Source: Tepidibacillus fermentans (lineage in GTDB: Bacteria > Bacillota > Bacilli > Tepidibacillales > Tepidibacillaceae). From it: a stretch of 64,000 bases of DNA. The notes under the pieces are model-generated. The model did no database searches. It was not told the DNA's origin and worked only from the letters and a program-made list of their open reading frames with translations. The DNA is taken from assembly GCF_004342885.1 (NCBI RefSeq), contig NZ_SMAB01000002.1:62001-126000 (forward strand), read 5' to 3'. This document shows positions 1 to 8,289 of this stretch, in pieces (the first letter of the stretch is position 1; every line of letters starts with the position of its first letter). Made by a program: the position numbers and the translations under genes.

Positions 1-663
1 CAAAGACGACATCAAAAGCTGGTTGAAGAGGCACCTTCACCTGCTTTAACATCTGAATTAAGGGAAAAAATGGGTGAAGCAGCAGTACGAGCGGCAAAAG
101 CGGTGAATTATCATGGGGCCGGAACGATTGAATTCCTATTGGATGGAGATAAATTTTATTTCATGGAAATGAATACGCGGATCCAAGTGGAACACCCTGT
201 AACTGAGTTGATAACAGGAGTAGATTTGATTAAAGAAATGATACGTGTTGCTGCCGGGGAACCACTTTCCTTTAAACAGGAAGATATTAAGTTTAATGGT
301 TGGGCAATTGAATGTCGAATCAATGCTGAAGATCCAGCAAAAAACTTTATGCCATCACCTGGAACGATTGACTTCTATTTACCTCCTGGTGGATTAGGGG
401 TAAGGGTAGATAGTGCAGCATATCCTGGCTATACGATCTCTCCATTTTACGATTCGATGGTAGCGAAACTCATCGTTTGGGGAAGAGATAGAGAAGAAGC
501 AATTTCTCGGATGAAACGGGCTTTAAGTGAGTTTGCGATGAGCGGAGTAAAATCAACGATACCTTTTCATCTAAAGTTACTAGATCATGAGCTATTTGTT
601 AAGGGTGAGTTTGATACCAAGTTTTTAGAAAAATATCCAATTCATAAAGAATTAAATAATTAA
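1..663 (+). CDS. accC: Biotin carboxylase subunit of acetyl-CoA carboxylase, C-terminal part
   Basis: The reading frame is open from the first base, so the gene begins upstream and only the last 220 residues are present. Biotin carboxylase uses ATP and bicarbonate to carboxylate biotin on the carrier protein, the first step of fatty acid synthesis. The fragment holds the end of the ATP-grasp domain, with the signature [15 protein letters not shown] near fragment residues 55-69, followed by the biotin carboxylase C-terminal domain (ECRINAEDP, then [13 protein letters not shown]). The neighbouring Asp23-like gene and nusB match the accB-accC-yqhY-nusB order of Bacillus. An internal ATG at 70 is not the true start because homology runs through it. 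Confidence 0.95.
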   Translation, partial: QRRHQKLVEEAPSPALTSELREKMGEAAVRAAKAVNYHGAGTIEFLLDGDKFYFMEMNTRIQVEHPVTELITGVDLIKEMIRVAAGEPLSFKQEDIKFNGWAIECRINAEDPAKNFMPSPGTIDFYLPPGGLGVRVDSAAYPGYTISPFYDSMVAKLIVWGRDREEAISRMKRALSEFAMSGVKSTIPFHLKLLDHELFVKGEFDTKFLEKYPIHKELNN

Positions 664-675
664 AGAATGGCGAAA

Positions 676-704
676 TTGTAATTTTTGCCTCCCGTTGTTA
701 TAAT
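676..704 (+). promoter_or_regulatory. Sigma-A-type promoter of the Asp23-like gene
   Basis: TTGTAA (676-681) and TATAAT (699-704) are separated by 17 bases, just after the accC stop and 28 bases before the next start. CCTCCC (688-693) can pair with GGGAGG (719-724) around the ribosome binding site. A closely similar promoter precedes amaP. Confidence 0.6.
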
Positions 705-731
705 GAAAAAAAGACGATGGGAGGTGTTTTT

Positions 732-1103
732 ATGGATACAAGAATTCGATATGACGAAGAGAATAAACTGGGAACGATCCAAATCTCCCCCCAAGTCATC
801 GAGATGATTGCGAAATTAACAGCGGAAGAAGTAGAAGGGGTATTTCGATTGAGTGGAGGACGTGCTCGAGAATTTGTCGATTTTTTAGGGCGAAACAAGG
901 CAAATACTAGAGGAGTTCGCTCCCAAGTCGGTCAAAGAGAAGTAGCTGTTGATATTTCGATCATTATTGAATATGGACAACCCTTTCTTACCGTTGCGGA
1001 AACATTACAGGAGCAAATAAAAAACGCGATTGAAGGCATGACTGACTTATCCGTTGTTGAGATAAATGTACATATTGATGATATTCACTATGATGATAAA
1101 TAG
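732..1103 (+). CDS. Asp23/Gls24 family envelope stress response protein
   Basis: A 123-residue soluble protein of the Asp23/Gls24 family (YqhY-like in Bacillus). Family members are abundant membrane-associated proteins linked to alkaline or envelope stress, and next to acc genes YqhY has been linked to control of fatty acid synthesis. The central family pattern is visible (ISPQVIEMIAKLTAEEVEGV, then VDISIIIEYGQ and VEINVHIDDIHYD). The ATG at 732 is preferred over the ATG at 717 because GGGAGGTG at 719-726 sits at a proper distance only from 732. It is followed by amaP and a DUF2273 gene, the usual Asp23 partners. Confidence 0.85.
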   Translation: MDTRIRYDEENKLGTIQISPQVIEMIAKLTAEEVEGVFRLSGGRAREFVDFLGRNKANTRGVRSQVGQREVAVDISIIIEYGQPFLTVAETLQEQIKNAIEGMTDLSVVEINVHIDDIHYDDK

Positions 1104-1123
1104 AGTAAGTGACGAATGTAATG

Positions 1124-1156
1124 TTTTACCCCCCTCTGTTATGATAGGGGGTAAAA
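1124..1156 (+). promoter_or_regulatory. Promoter-like element with hairpin upstream of amaP
   Basis: TTTTACCCCC (1124-1133) is perfectly complementary to GGGGGTAAAA (1147-1156) with a 13-base loop. TATGAT (1140-1145) lies in the loop, with ATGTAA 18 bases upstream. The arrangement closely parallels the promoter at 676-704. No T tract follows, so it is more likely a promoter or operator than a terminator. Confidence 0.45.
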
Positions 1157-1174
1157 TGTTAGGAGGGAATGTAT

Positions 1175-1726
1175 ATGAAACTATTCGATCGATTGATTTT
1201 ATTCTTGTCAAATTTATCTTTATTTTTTATTACATTGTTTATCATTGTATTTGGAATCGGTTTATTTGATCCGCTACTATTTAATCAATTGATTACTCGG
1301 TTTTTTGTTGATTCAGATGTAAAGACAACTGTACTTGTGATTAGTGTTCTTTTGTTTTTAATAAGCTTATATTTAATGGCAAAAAGCCTTCAAAGAAAAG
1401 AAGTTTCGCCGATCAGTAAACATTCAGAAATTGGGGATATTAAGATTTCAATGGAAACGTTAGAAAACCTAGTTATCAAAATCACTTCCCGAATAAAAGG
1501 TGTTCGAGAGTTAAAAGCAAAAGTAAAACCAGACGATAACGGATCAATGACCGTTTTAGTTAAGATTGTTTTTGATGGCGAAACGCCTATTCCTCAAATT
1601 ACAAAAGAGATTCAAGATTTAGTAAAAGAAAGATTAGAACAGATCACTGGCATTACCGTTGGTCAAGTTCATGTTATGGTTTCAAATGTGAGTCAGTCTA
1701 CGAATAAGAAAGTTCTCATGGAATAG
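1175..1726 (+). CDS. amaP: Alkaline shock response membrane anchor protein AmaP
   Basis: A 183-residue protein with two hydrophobic segments in its first ~65 residues, followed by a soluble region related to Asp23 (GDIKISMETLENLVIKITS, ending QVHVMVSNVSQ). AmaP anchors Asp23-family proteins to the membrane in Staphylococcus; the same role is inferred here from architecture and from the adjacent Asp23-like gene. ATG 1175 is chosen over ATG 1169 because AGGAGGG at 1161-1167 leaves a seven-base spacing to 1175 but only one base to 1169. The DUF2273 gene starts 10 bases after its stop. Confidence 0.85.
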   Translation: MKLFDRLILFLSNLSLFFITLFIIVFGIGLFDPLLFNQLITRFFVDSDVKTTVLVISVLLFLISLYLMAKSLQRKEVSPISKHSEIGDIKISMETLENLVIKITSRIKGVRELKAKVKPDDNGSMTVLVKIVFDGETPIPQITKEIQDLVKERLEQITGITVGQVHVMVSNVSQSTNKKVLME

Positions 1727-1736
1727 GAGAATGTTT

Positions 1737-1952
1737 ATGTTTTTGAAAATATGGGAAGAACATCCTGGTAAAATTTTAGGGTTATTGATTGGTTTAATCG
1801 TTGGTTTTATCTATTTATTTGTAGGTTTTTGGAAGACCCTCATTTTTGTTGCATTTGTGATCGCTGGATTTTATATTGGACATAAAGTGGATAGCAAGGA
1901 AGATCTTCATGACGTCTTAACAGAAATTTTACCAGAAAAGTTTTTTAAATAA
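1737..1952 (+). CDS. DUF2273 family small membrane protein
   Basis: A 71-residue protein with two hydrophobic segments (about residues 13-30 and 34-50) and a charged C-terminus, typical of DUF2273. These proteins are routinely found beside asp23 and amaP and probably belong to the same membrane-bound stress complex; the biochemical role is unknown. ATG 1737 is preferred to ATG 1731 because AGGAGA at 1725-1730 abuts the latter and sits six bases from the former. A terminator follows immediately, closing the cluster before nusB. Confidence 0.8.
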   Translation: MFLKIWEEHPGKILGLLIGLIVGFIYLFVGFWKTLIFVAFVIAGFYIGHKVDSKEDLHDVLTEILPEKFFK

Positions 1953-1975
1953 CCACCCTCGTATGGTGGTTTTTC
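1952..1975 (+). terminator. Rho-independent terminator after the Asp23/AmaP cluster
   Basis: ACCACC and GGTGGT form a short stem with a seven-base loop, followed by TTTTC. It directly follows the DUF2273 stop. Confidence 0.7.
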
Positions 1976-2028
1976 ATTTACGGTATGATAAGATAAAAGA
2001 TGAAATTTTTGTATAAGGAGCAATGATA

Positions 2029-2463
2029 GTGAAACGAAGAGTTGCAAGAGAAAAAGTTTTACAAGCCTTATATCAAATTGATTTAACAAAAGCTGAACCA
2101 AATGAAGCGATACATACAATACTGGACGAAAATAGTATAGATGAACTTGATTTAGAGTTTATTAAAGATCGAATTTATGGGATTCTAGATCATCTCGACC
2201 TTATTGATCAAAGGATTAGTCAATACTTAAAAAATTGGACAATTGAACGTCTATCTAATATTGACCGAGTGATCTTAAGAATGGCTGTCTACGAATTAAT
2301 ATATAAGGAAGATGTACCTGTTCGTGTTTCAATTAACGAAGCTATTGAATTAGCGAAAACTTTTAGTACAAATGAGTCATCTAAATTTATCAATGGTGTT
2401 CTTGGTTCAATGGTAAAAGATCACCCAGAATGGGAAAAAGTAAAAGAACAAATTGAAGACTAG
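2029..2463 (+). CDS. nusB: Transcription antitermination factor NusB
   Basis: A 144-residue NusB. With NusE it binds boxA RNA and supports antitermination on rRNA operons. The N-terminal pattern KRRVAREKVLQALYQID and the C-terminal INEAIELAKTFS and FINGVLGSMV blocks are characteristic. The GTG at 2029 is preferred over the ATG at 2023: AAGGAG at 2015-2020 is eight bases from 2029 but two from 2023, and starting there aligns with the usual M-K-R-R N-terminus. The next gene starts eight bases after its stop, so the two are likely co-transcribed. Confidence 0.93.
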   Translation: MKRRVAREKVLQALYQIDLTKAEPNEAIHTILDENSIDELDLEFIKDRIYGILDHLDLIDQRISQYLKNWTIERLSNIDRVILRMAVYELIYKEDVPVRVSINEAIELAKTFSTNESSKFINGVLGSMVKDHPEWEKVKEQIED

Positions 2464-2471
2464 AGGTATCT

Positions 2472-3437
2472 ATGAAGAAAAAAGTTTTTTTAGGAATTGA
2501 TACGAGTAATTATATGACCTCGATCTGTTTTATTGACGAAAATCGAAACATTCTTTATGAAGCGAAAAAACTTCTTAACGTGAACCTTGGTAAACGAGGG
2601 CTTCAACAGTCTGAAGCCGTATATCAGCATATTAAGAACTTACCAGAACTATTTAAGGGAAAGCAAATCACTGGGGAATATCAGTTGAGCGGGATTGCTG
2701 TAAGTCGTGCTCCTAGACCAGTGGAAAATTCCTATATGCCCGTTTTCCAAGTTGGTTTAACGGTAGCAGAAACTATGGCTTCCACTTTTTCTATTCCTAT
2801 TTATTACACGACCCATCAAGAAGGCCATATCGCGGCAGGGATTTATAGCAGTCAGGAGTTACCACAGCAATCAAGCTTTTTAGCTGTGCATCTATCAGGG
2901 GGAACAAGTGAGATCCTTTTGATTAAAGTGATTGAGAACGGATATGAAATAGAAAAAATTGGTGGCACATTGGATCTTCATGCCGGACAATTAGTAGATC
3001 GGATAGGAGTATTGCTTGGATATCCTTTTCCTGCAGGAAAGCATATCGAACAGTTAGCAGCAACTCATACCGAGGATTTTGATAGGATCCCCACTTCAGT
3101 CAAGAATTATTCTTTTCATTTTTCGGGTGCTGAAACAGAAGCAAAAAGAAGACTTGCTCAAGGTACGTCTCCTGCGCAAATTGCCAGAGCCATCGAACAT
3201 CAAATTGCAACATCGATTGGCAAAGCTTTAAAAAATGCTATCGAATCCAATTATCCGAAAGAAATACTGATAGTCGGAGGCGTTGCCCAAAACCAATATA
3301 TAAGAAAACAACTAAGAAAGATGCTAGAGAAACCGACGGTAGGGGCAAAACTATTTTTTGCTGATCCTGCTTATTCAGGTGATAATGCTTTTGGTATCGC
3401 AAATATTGCTTTAAATCAACATTTAAAAATCTTTTAA
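2472..3437 (+). CDS. TsaD/Kae1-like (peptidase M22 family) protein, paralogue of uncertain function
   Basis: A 321-residue protein of the ASKHA-fold TsaD/Kae1 superfamily, formerly called glycoprotease. The N-terminal phosphate loop region (FLGIDTSNYMTS), the metal-binding histidines of HQEGHI (His115 and His119) and a C-terminal VGGVAQN motif are present. True TsaD makes the t6A tRNA modification with TsaB and TsaE. Divergence at the N-terminus and the location between nusB and folD, without tsaB or tsaE, suggest a paralogue rather than the housekeeping enzyme. Its substrate is unknown. Confidence 0.75.
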   Translation: MKKKVFLGIDTSNYMTSICFIDENRNILYEAKKLLNVNLGKRGLQQSEAVYQHIKNLPELFKGKQITGEYQLSGIAVSRAPRPVENSYMPVFQVGLTVAETMASTFSIPIYYTTHQEGHIAAGIYSSQELPQQSSFLAVHLSGGTSEILLIKVIENGYEIEKIGGTLDLHAGQLVDRIGVLLGYPFPAGKHIEQLAATHTEDFDRIPTSVKNYSFHFSGAETEAKRRLAQGTSPAQIARAIEHQIATSIGKALKNAIESNYPKEILIVGGVAQNQYIRKQLRKMLEKPTVGAKLFFADPAYSGDNAFGIANIALNQHLKIF

Positions 3438-3466
3438 ATCGTTCTTTCAAAAATTTAATTTCCATA

Positions 3467-3484
3467 ACCTCTACTGGTAGAGGT
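3467..3484. repeat. 18-bp perfect palindrome in the folD leader
   Basis: ACCTCTAC-TG-GTAGAGGT is perfectly palindromic and lies 29 bases before the folD start. No T tract follows, so it is more likely an operator or leader hairpin than a terminator. Confidence 0.5.
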
Positions 3485-3512
3485 GAATCGAAATGAAGGA
3501 GGAGTATAAATC

Positions 3513-4370
3513 ATGGCTGCACAAATTATTAGTGGAAAAGAAGTGGCAAAAACAATTAGAGAAGAATTAAAACGGGAAACTGAGGAATTAAAAAAGAAGG
3601 GAATTACCCCAGGGTTAACCGTGATTTTAGTCGGTGACGACCCAGCATCACAGATTTATGTGAACATGAAGGCAAAAGCTTGTGAGGAAATAGGGATTCG
3701 CTCCGAAGTGATTCGAATGGATCGATCAACCTCACAAGATGATCTACTAGAGGAAATTAATCGACTAAATCAAGATGTGAATGTTCATGGAATTCTCGTT
3801 CAATTACCCTTACCAAAGCAAATTGATGAGAAATTGATTATCAATGCGATCTCGCCTGAAAAAGACGTAGATGGTTTTCATCCAGTGAACGTTGGGAAGT
3901 TAGCCATCGGTGAAAATACACTTTTACCATGTACACCAAATGGAATTCTTGAGCTTATTCGCCAAACTGAAATAGAAATAAAAGGAAAACATGCAGTTGT
4001 AATTGGAAGAAGCAATATTGTTGGTAAACCGGTCTCATTCTTATTGTTACGAGAAAATGCAACAGTAACAATGACTCATTCAAAAACGAAAGATTTGCCA
4101 GCAATTGCAAAACAAGCAGATATACTCGTGGTAGCAATTGGTAAACCTGAAATGGTAACAAAAGAATATGTAAAACCTGGTGCAATCGTAATTGATGTAG
4201 GGACAAATCGGTTAGAAAGTGGAAAGGTTGTAGGAGACGTAAAATTTGATGAAGTCAAAGAGATTGCAAGCTTTATTACCCCAGTGCCAGGAGGAGTAGG
4301 GCCAATGACCATTACAATGTTACTAAAGAACACGATTGAGGCTGCCAAACAAATTCATCATGTTAAGTAG
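3513..4370 (+). CDS. folD: Bifunctional methylenetetrahydrofolate dehydrogenase/methenyltetrahydrofolate cyclohydrolase FolD
   Basis: A 285-residue FolD of normal length. It interconverts 5,10-methylene- and 10-formyl-tetrahydrofolate in one-carbon metabolism using NADP. The catalytic Y-x3-K motif ([14 protein letters not shown]), the [11 protein letters not shown] block, the Rossmann motif [11 protein letters not shown] and the C-terminal [13 protein letters not shown] signature are all intact. AAGGAGGAG lies just before the ATG. xseA follows after 27 bases, as in Bacillus. Confidence 0.96.
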   Translation: MAAQIISGKEVAKTIREELKRETEELKKKGITPGLTVILVGDDPASQIYVNMKAKACEEIGIRSEVIRMDRSTSQDDLLEEINRLNQDVNVHGILVQLPLPKQIDEKLIINAISPEKDVDGFHPVNVGKLAIGENTLLPCTPNGILELIRQTEIEIKGKHAVVIGRSNIVGKPVSFLLLRENATVTMTHSKTKDLPAIAKQADILVVAIGKPEMVTKEYVKPGAIVIDVGTNRLESGKVVGDVKFDEVKEIASFITPVPGGVGPMTITMLLKNTIEAAKQIHHVK

Positions 4371-4397
4371 ATAATCAACAAAAAAGGAGTGGGATCG

Positions 4398-5762
4398 ATG
4401 AACCAAGATAGGAATAGCATTTTTTCCATTAGTGAATTAACCAATTATATCAAAAACCTTTTGGATAAAGATCCCGTCCTTTCAGAAATATGGGTTCGTG
4501 GTGAAATTTCAAATTTTACCCATCATTCTAGTGGTCACATGTATTTCACGTTAAAGGACGAAAATAGTAAAATTCGTTCGGTTATGTTTGCTAGGAATAA
4601 TCGACTTTTACGCTTTATCCCAAAAAATGGAACAAAAGTTCTTTGCCGTGGATATGTATCTATTTTTGAGCGAGATGGCCAATACCAATTTTATATTCAA
4701 GAGATGCAACCAGATGGGATTGGGCAACTATATCTTGCTTATGAACAATTGAAACAAAAATTAGAAAAAGAAGGATTGTTTGATCCACAGAAGAAAAAGC
4801 CTTTACCCCCCTATCCGAAAACAATTGGAATTGTAACGTCGGCTACAGGAGCAGCGATTAGAGATATGATGACCACAATAAAGCGTAGATATCCACTCGT
4901 CAATTTATTGCTGATTCCAGTTTTGGTTCAAGGGGAAGAAGCAGCGAAATCGATTGCTGAAGCTATCGATACATTTAATCGATACGGTGAAGTGGATTTA
5001 CTCATTATTGGACGTGGTGGGGGATCGATTGAGGAACTTTGGGCATTTAATGAAGAAATTGTTGCAAGAAGTATCGATCAGTCACAAATCCCTATTATTA
5101 GTGCGGTTGGTCATGAAACCGATTTTACGATTGCAGATTTTGTCGCAGATGTTCGAGCAGCAACGCCAACAGCTGCGGCAGAATTGGCCGTCCCACATAT
5201 TGATGAACTAAAGGTTCATGTTGCACATTTAACAAAGAGATTAGAACGGCAATTATTAAAGGAGTTACAACATGCAAAAAATTCTTTCTATCGCATTCTA
5301 CACACTTCGGTATTTCGTAGACCAAAACAAAAATGGATTGAATATTCACAAAGACTTGATCGTACTGAAGAAAAACTAACATATGCTCTACAAAAAAACG
5401 TTTCTACACAAAAAGAAAAATATACCTCATTACATCATCGACTACTGCAGGAAAAACCAAATCAAAAAATTAATTATGCAAAAGAAACAGTCATGCGTTT
5501 AAAGAAACAATTAATACGTGAAATGGAGATCAATCAAAAACGATTTAAAGAGCAATTAGCATTGAAAATAGGTAAACTTGACGCTTTAAGTCCATTAAAA
5601 GTCCTTCAAAGGGGTTATGGAGTTGCATATAATGAACAAAGGACATCATTAATTCGTTCGGTTAAAAATGTTAATCTTGGGGATATCATTCACCTTGATT
5701 TATATGATGGGTCTTTGGATTGCCAAGTATGGGGTATGGAGGAAAGTAAAAATGGGTCATGA
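4398..5762 (+). CDS. xseA: Exodeoxyribonuclease VII large subunit
   Basis: A 454-residue large subunit of exonuclease VII, which degrades single-stranded DNA to oligonucleotides together with XseB. It has an N-terminal OB fold (SELTNYIKNLL, IWVRGEISNF, HMYFTLKDE), the catalytic core (GIVTSATGAA, IIGRGGGSIEELWAFN, SAVGHETDFTIADFVADVRA) and a long coiled-coil region. ATG 4398 follows AAAAAGGAG at a good distance; a GTG at 4389 lies within that site and is rejected. The last 11 bases overlap the start of xseB, indicating translational coupling. Confidence 0.96.
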   Translation: MNQDRNSIFSISELTNYIKNLLDKDPVLSEIWVRGEISNFTHHSSGHMYFTLKDENSKIRSVMFARNNRLLRFIPKNGTKVLCRGYVSIFERDGQYQFYIQEMQPDGIGQLYLAYEQLKQKLEKEGLFDPQKKKPLPPYPKTIGIVTSATGAAIRDMMTTIKRRYPLVNLLLIPVLVQGEEAAKSIAEAIDTFNRYGEVDLLIIGRGGGSIEELWAFNEEIVARSIDQSQIPIISAVGHETDFTIADFVADVRAATPTAAAELAVPHIDELKVHVAHLTKRLERQLLKELQHAKNSFYRILHTSVFRRPKQKWIEYSQRLDRTEEKLTYALQKNVSTQKEKYTSLHHRLLQEKPNQKINYAKETVMRLKKQLIREMEINQKRFKEQLALKIGKLDALSPLKVLQRGYGVAYNEQRTSLIRSVKNVNLGDIIHLDLYDGSLDCQVWGMEESKNGS

Positions 5763-6012
5763 ATTATTAACGGATGAGCAGATTGAAGCCTTAACCTTTG
5801 AAGAAGCCTTAGAAAGATTAGAAAAAATCGTCGATCAATTGGAATCAGGCAACGTTCCACTTGAATTCGCCATCGATTTGTTTCAAGAAGGAATGAAATT
5901 AGCCAAACGATGCCACTTAAAATTAGACAATATTGAACAAAAAATAGAAGTTTTATTGGAAAAGGACGGGGAATTTTTAAAAAAACCTTTTGATCAAGAT
6001 GAGGTGGAATGA
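5752..6012 (+). CDS. xseB: Exodeoxyribonuclease VII small subunit
   Basis: An 86-residue XseB, the small helical partner of XseA, several copies of which bind one large subunit. The LTFEEALERLEKIVDQLE and LEFAIDLFQEGMKLAK blocks are diagnostic. The start at 5752 lies inside the end of xseA and is served by GGAGG at 5738-5742. An in-frame extension upstream to 5668 runs through xseA coding sequence and is not used. Its stop overlaps the start of the polyprenyl synthetase gene. Confidence 0.94.
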   Translation: MGHELLTDEQIEALTFEEALERLEKIVDQLESGNVPLEFAIDLFQEGMKLAKRCHLKLDNIEQKIEVLLEKDGEFLKKPFDQDEVE

Positions 6013-6920
6013 TGGAATTGGAGAAACAAGGGTATATTAATCAATTTTTAACGGAAAAAGCGAAACAGATTAATGAGGTGATTACAGAATATTTACCAAA
6101 TAATGAAGTTCCACCTATTTTAAAAGAATCGATGGAATATTCCTTGCTCGCAGGCGGAAAACGAATTCGTCCGATCTTAGCCATGGTTACTTATGAATCA
6201 TTCGGCAAAGATGGTAATGAGATCATTCCTATTGCCATTAACTTAGAACTATTGCATACGTATTCTTTAATTCATGATGATTTGCCTGCGATGGATAATG
6301 ATGATTATCGAAGAGGAAAACTAACCAATCATAAAGTATTTGGAGAAGCATTGGCAATTTTGACAGGGGATGCATTACTTACCCATGCATTTGGAAATAT
6401 GGCCAAATATTTAAGAGAGTTTAAACAGTTATCCCCTGATATTCGGCTTCAGATTATTGAGGAATTTGCTCAATATTCAGGAGCTGCAGGAATGGTTGGC
6501 GGACAAGTATTGGATACTTTAGGTGAACAAGGAAAATCAACTTTTGAAGATCTTATTTATGTACATACTCACAAAACAGGAGATTTATTGGTTTTCTCTA
6601 TTCGTTTAGGGGCATTATTAGCAGGGGCAAATGAAACCCAAATCGCTAAGCTCACAGAATTTGGTCGTAAGATTGGTTTAGCCTTTCAGATCCAAGATGA
6701 TATACTTGATGTGATTGGAGATAGTAAAAAATTAGGGAAAATGGTGGGCAGCGATCAAAATAATCGTAAAATTACATATCCTTTTTTTAAAGGGATTGAC
6801 GAATCAAAGCTTGAAGTGGGCAGATTAATTAAGGAAGCTAAACAATTGATTCAAGATATTGGGATTCAGACGGAACATTTATACGAAATTGCTGATTTTA
6901 TGGTATTTCGAGATAAATAA
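6012..6920 (+). CDS. ispA: Polyprenyl synthetase, probable farnesyl diphosphate synthase
   Basis: A 302-residue all-alpha isoprenyl diphosphate synthase that condenses IPP with DMAPP/GPP. Both aspartate-rich motifs are intact: DDLPAMDND and QDDILDVIGD. Length and synteny (xseAB upstream, dxs downstream) match IspA of Bacillus. Two tandem ATGs (6009, 6012) are possible; the second has better spacing from GAGGTGG at 6001-6007. The first overlaps the xseB stop, so translation is likely coupled. OLE RNA begins about 90 bases downstream, inside this isoprenoid operon. Confidence 0.93.
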   Translation: MELEKQGYINQFLTEKAKQINEVITEYLPNNEVPPILKESMEYSLLAGGKRIRPILAMVTYESFGKDGNEIIPIAINLELLHTYSLIHDDLPAMDNDDYRRGKLTNHKVFGEALAILTGDALLTHAFGNMAKYLREFKQLSPDIRLQIIEEFAQYSGAAGMVGGQVLDTLGEQGKSTFEDLIYVHTHKTGDLLVFSIRLGALLAGANETQIAKLTEFGRKIGLAFQIQDDILDVIGDSKKLGKMVGSDQNNRKITYPFFKGIDESKLEVGRLIKEAKQLIQDIGIQTEHLYEIADFMVFRDK

Positions 6921-6975
6921 AAGAGGAAATCCTTTTCTTTTTTTGTAAAAGTCCCCTGTTCTTCCTACTACTTTT

Positions 6976-7005
6976 TTGTTCATGATTTGACGAATATGGT
7001 ATAAT
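6976..7005 (+). promoter_or_regulatory. Extended -10 promoter for OLE RNA
   Basis: TATAAT at 7000-7005 is preceded by TG at 6997-6998, an extended -10 element. A weak -35 (TTGTTC, 6976-6981) sits 18 bases upstream. The predicted start near 7012 falls just before the first helix of the RNA. This gives OLE and the downstream oapA-dxs genes a promoter separate from xseA-ispA. Confidence 0.6.
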
Positions 7006-7017
7006 AAGTTTTGCAAT

Positions 7018-7614
7018 TGGAGTGGTGCAGTATTTCTAGTCAATCCACCTATTCTGAAGGCGGGCCTAAAAATCTGCCAAAGGGCACATCGATGAAGTTC
7101 TTGGTGTTGGCTTTTGACGCCCAGTCAGGGGTCGATGCTGAGAGTTAAGGTTAGAGGGCGATCCACAATGGCATGTGGGCGTAGACCCTCTTTCCGCGGA
7201 GGCCCAAGTATGTAGCAAGAAGGTACCGTCCGACTTGTTATGGCTTGGGGTATGAACCTGCATGCGAGATGACTTGTGTGCAGCGTAGCCTGCCTTGCGT
7301 GATATAGTTTGGGATTATAGGGTAAAGGTTATATTTTTTCTGGCCAAAAAAAGTATAACTGTTTCTATATGAAATCTATATTGCAAAAGAGGCTAGGAAT
7401 AGGATTCGGATTGTTGAGGAAAGCTCCTAGACTGTTCGAAAAGAGGCTCTTTAGGGATTAAAGTGTGGACTAAGTGGTAATCTAGTCCAATGGTTGGCGA
7501 CTCCATTGAGAAGAGCATAAAGGGAAACCGCCTTTTTGGCGACAGAAAGGTGTCTCTTCTGGGAAAACCTACTAGACCTAAGCCACAGCATTTACCTAAA
7601 GAGTCACCACTCCA
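7018..7614 (+). ncRNA. ole: OLE RNA (ornate large extremophilic RNA)
   Basis: A roughly 600-base non-coding region between ispA and an OapA-like membrane protein gene, ahead of dxs: the known size and genomic context of OLE RNA. The ends close as a perfect 10-bp helix, TGGAGTGGTG (7018-7027) with CACCACTCCA (7605-7614). Further pairings visible by eye are CTCTTTAGG (7447-7455) with CCTAAAGAG (7595-7603), AGAAGAG with CTCTTCT near 7508-7514 and 7554-7560, and an AGAGGG...CCCTCT hairpin near 7153-7194. OLE forms a membrane-located ribonucleoprotein with OapA and has been linked to ethanol, cold and magnesium tolerance in Bacillus halodurans. Identification rests on context and fold, not on a covariance search. 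Confidence 0.88.
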
Positions 7615-7665
7615 CATACATATCCTATAGTGCTGAAAAAATTGTATTAGGAGTTTTATTATCAA

Positions 7666-8289
7666 ATGAAATTTTCGTTTAAAGACTCTGCAAAGTGGAG
7701 TTTTTTTATAGCGTTTGTTACAATGTTGCTCTCCTCTAGTTTTACCATTGTCTCAACAATAGTTTTATCTGGTGTAAGCTGGGGTATTGGGATTATCGTT
7801 GTATTCGTGATTATACTTATTGGTATATTCTTCGACATGTTAGGACTAGCAGCCGCGGCCGCAGAAGAAAAACCGTTTCACGCAATGGCAGCAGAAAAAA
7901 TAACAGGTGCCAAACAGGCGATCCGCGTGGTTCGAAATGCGGATAAGTTTTCTAATTTTTGTAATGATGTTGTGGGAGATATTAGTGGAATTGTGAGTGG
8001 AACAGCTAGTGCAGCGGTTGTATTGCATCTTATGTCGAACATTGGAGTAGATCAGAATACTTTTTTATATTCTTTTGTTTCCGTTGTATTCACTGCAACA
8101 GTAGCTGCTCTGACTGTTGGGGGAAAGGCCTTAGGGAAATCTTTTGCGATTATGAATTCAACTCAGATTATTCTTTTTGTTGGAAAAGTTTTTTCTTTAT
8201 TAGAGGAACGTTTTCACATTACTGTGTTTAATGGAAATAAAAAAGGCAAGCAGAAAGCGAGGGGGAAAAATGGATTTAAGTCAAATTAA
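7666..8289 (+). CDS. oapA: OLE RNA-associated membrane protein OapA
   Basis: A 207-residue integral membrane protein with about four hydrophobic segments (roughly residues 10-33, 36-62, 110-127 and 135-152) and a very basic C-terminal tail rich in Lys, Arg and Gly. It lies 51 bases after the 3' helix of the OLE RNA, the position of OapA, which binds OLE and brings it to the membrane. The stretch [22 protein letters not shown] followed by GAKQAI and [13 protein letters not shown] resembles the DUF21-like core reported for OapA. The ribosome binding site (TAGGAG, 7648-7653) is distant. Its end overlaps the start of dxs by 20 bases. Confidence 0.85.
   Translation: MKFSFKDSAKWSFFIAFVTMLLSSSFTIVSTIVLSGVSWGIGIIVVFVIILIGIFFDMLGLAAAAAEEKPFHAMAAEKITGAKQAIRVVRNADKFSNFCNDVVGDISGIVSGTASAAVVLHLMSNIGVDQNTFLYSFVSVVFTATVAALTVGGKALGKSFAIMNSTQIILFVGKVFSLLEERFHITVFNGNKKGKQKARGKNGFKSN

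Noticed and set aside
4076-4348. Minus-strand frame of 90 codons within folD
   Set aside because: Shadow of a strongly conserved gene; no ribosome binding site or recognisable domain.
6922-6950. Possible terminator after ispA
   Set aside because: AGGA-AA-TCCT with T's leaves a two-base loop and a poor stem; not a convincing terminator, though the T-rich run may slow transcription.
7066-7263. Minus-strand reading frame of 65 codons inside the non-coding region
   Set aside because: It lies wholly within the paired structure of the OLE RNA, lacks a ribosome binding site, and its composition is unlike neighbouring genes.
7393-7665. Minus-strand reading frame of 90 codons
   Set aside because: Antisense to the 3' part of OLE RNA; open frame is explained by RNA pairing constraints. 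No start signal.
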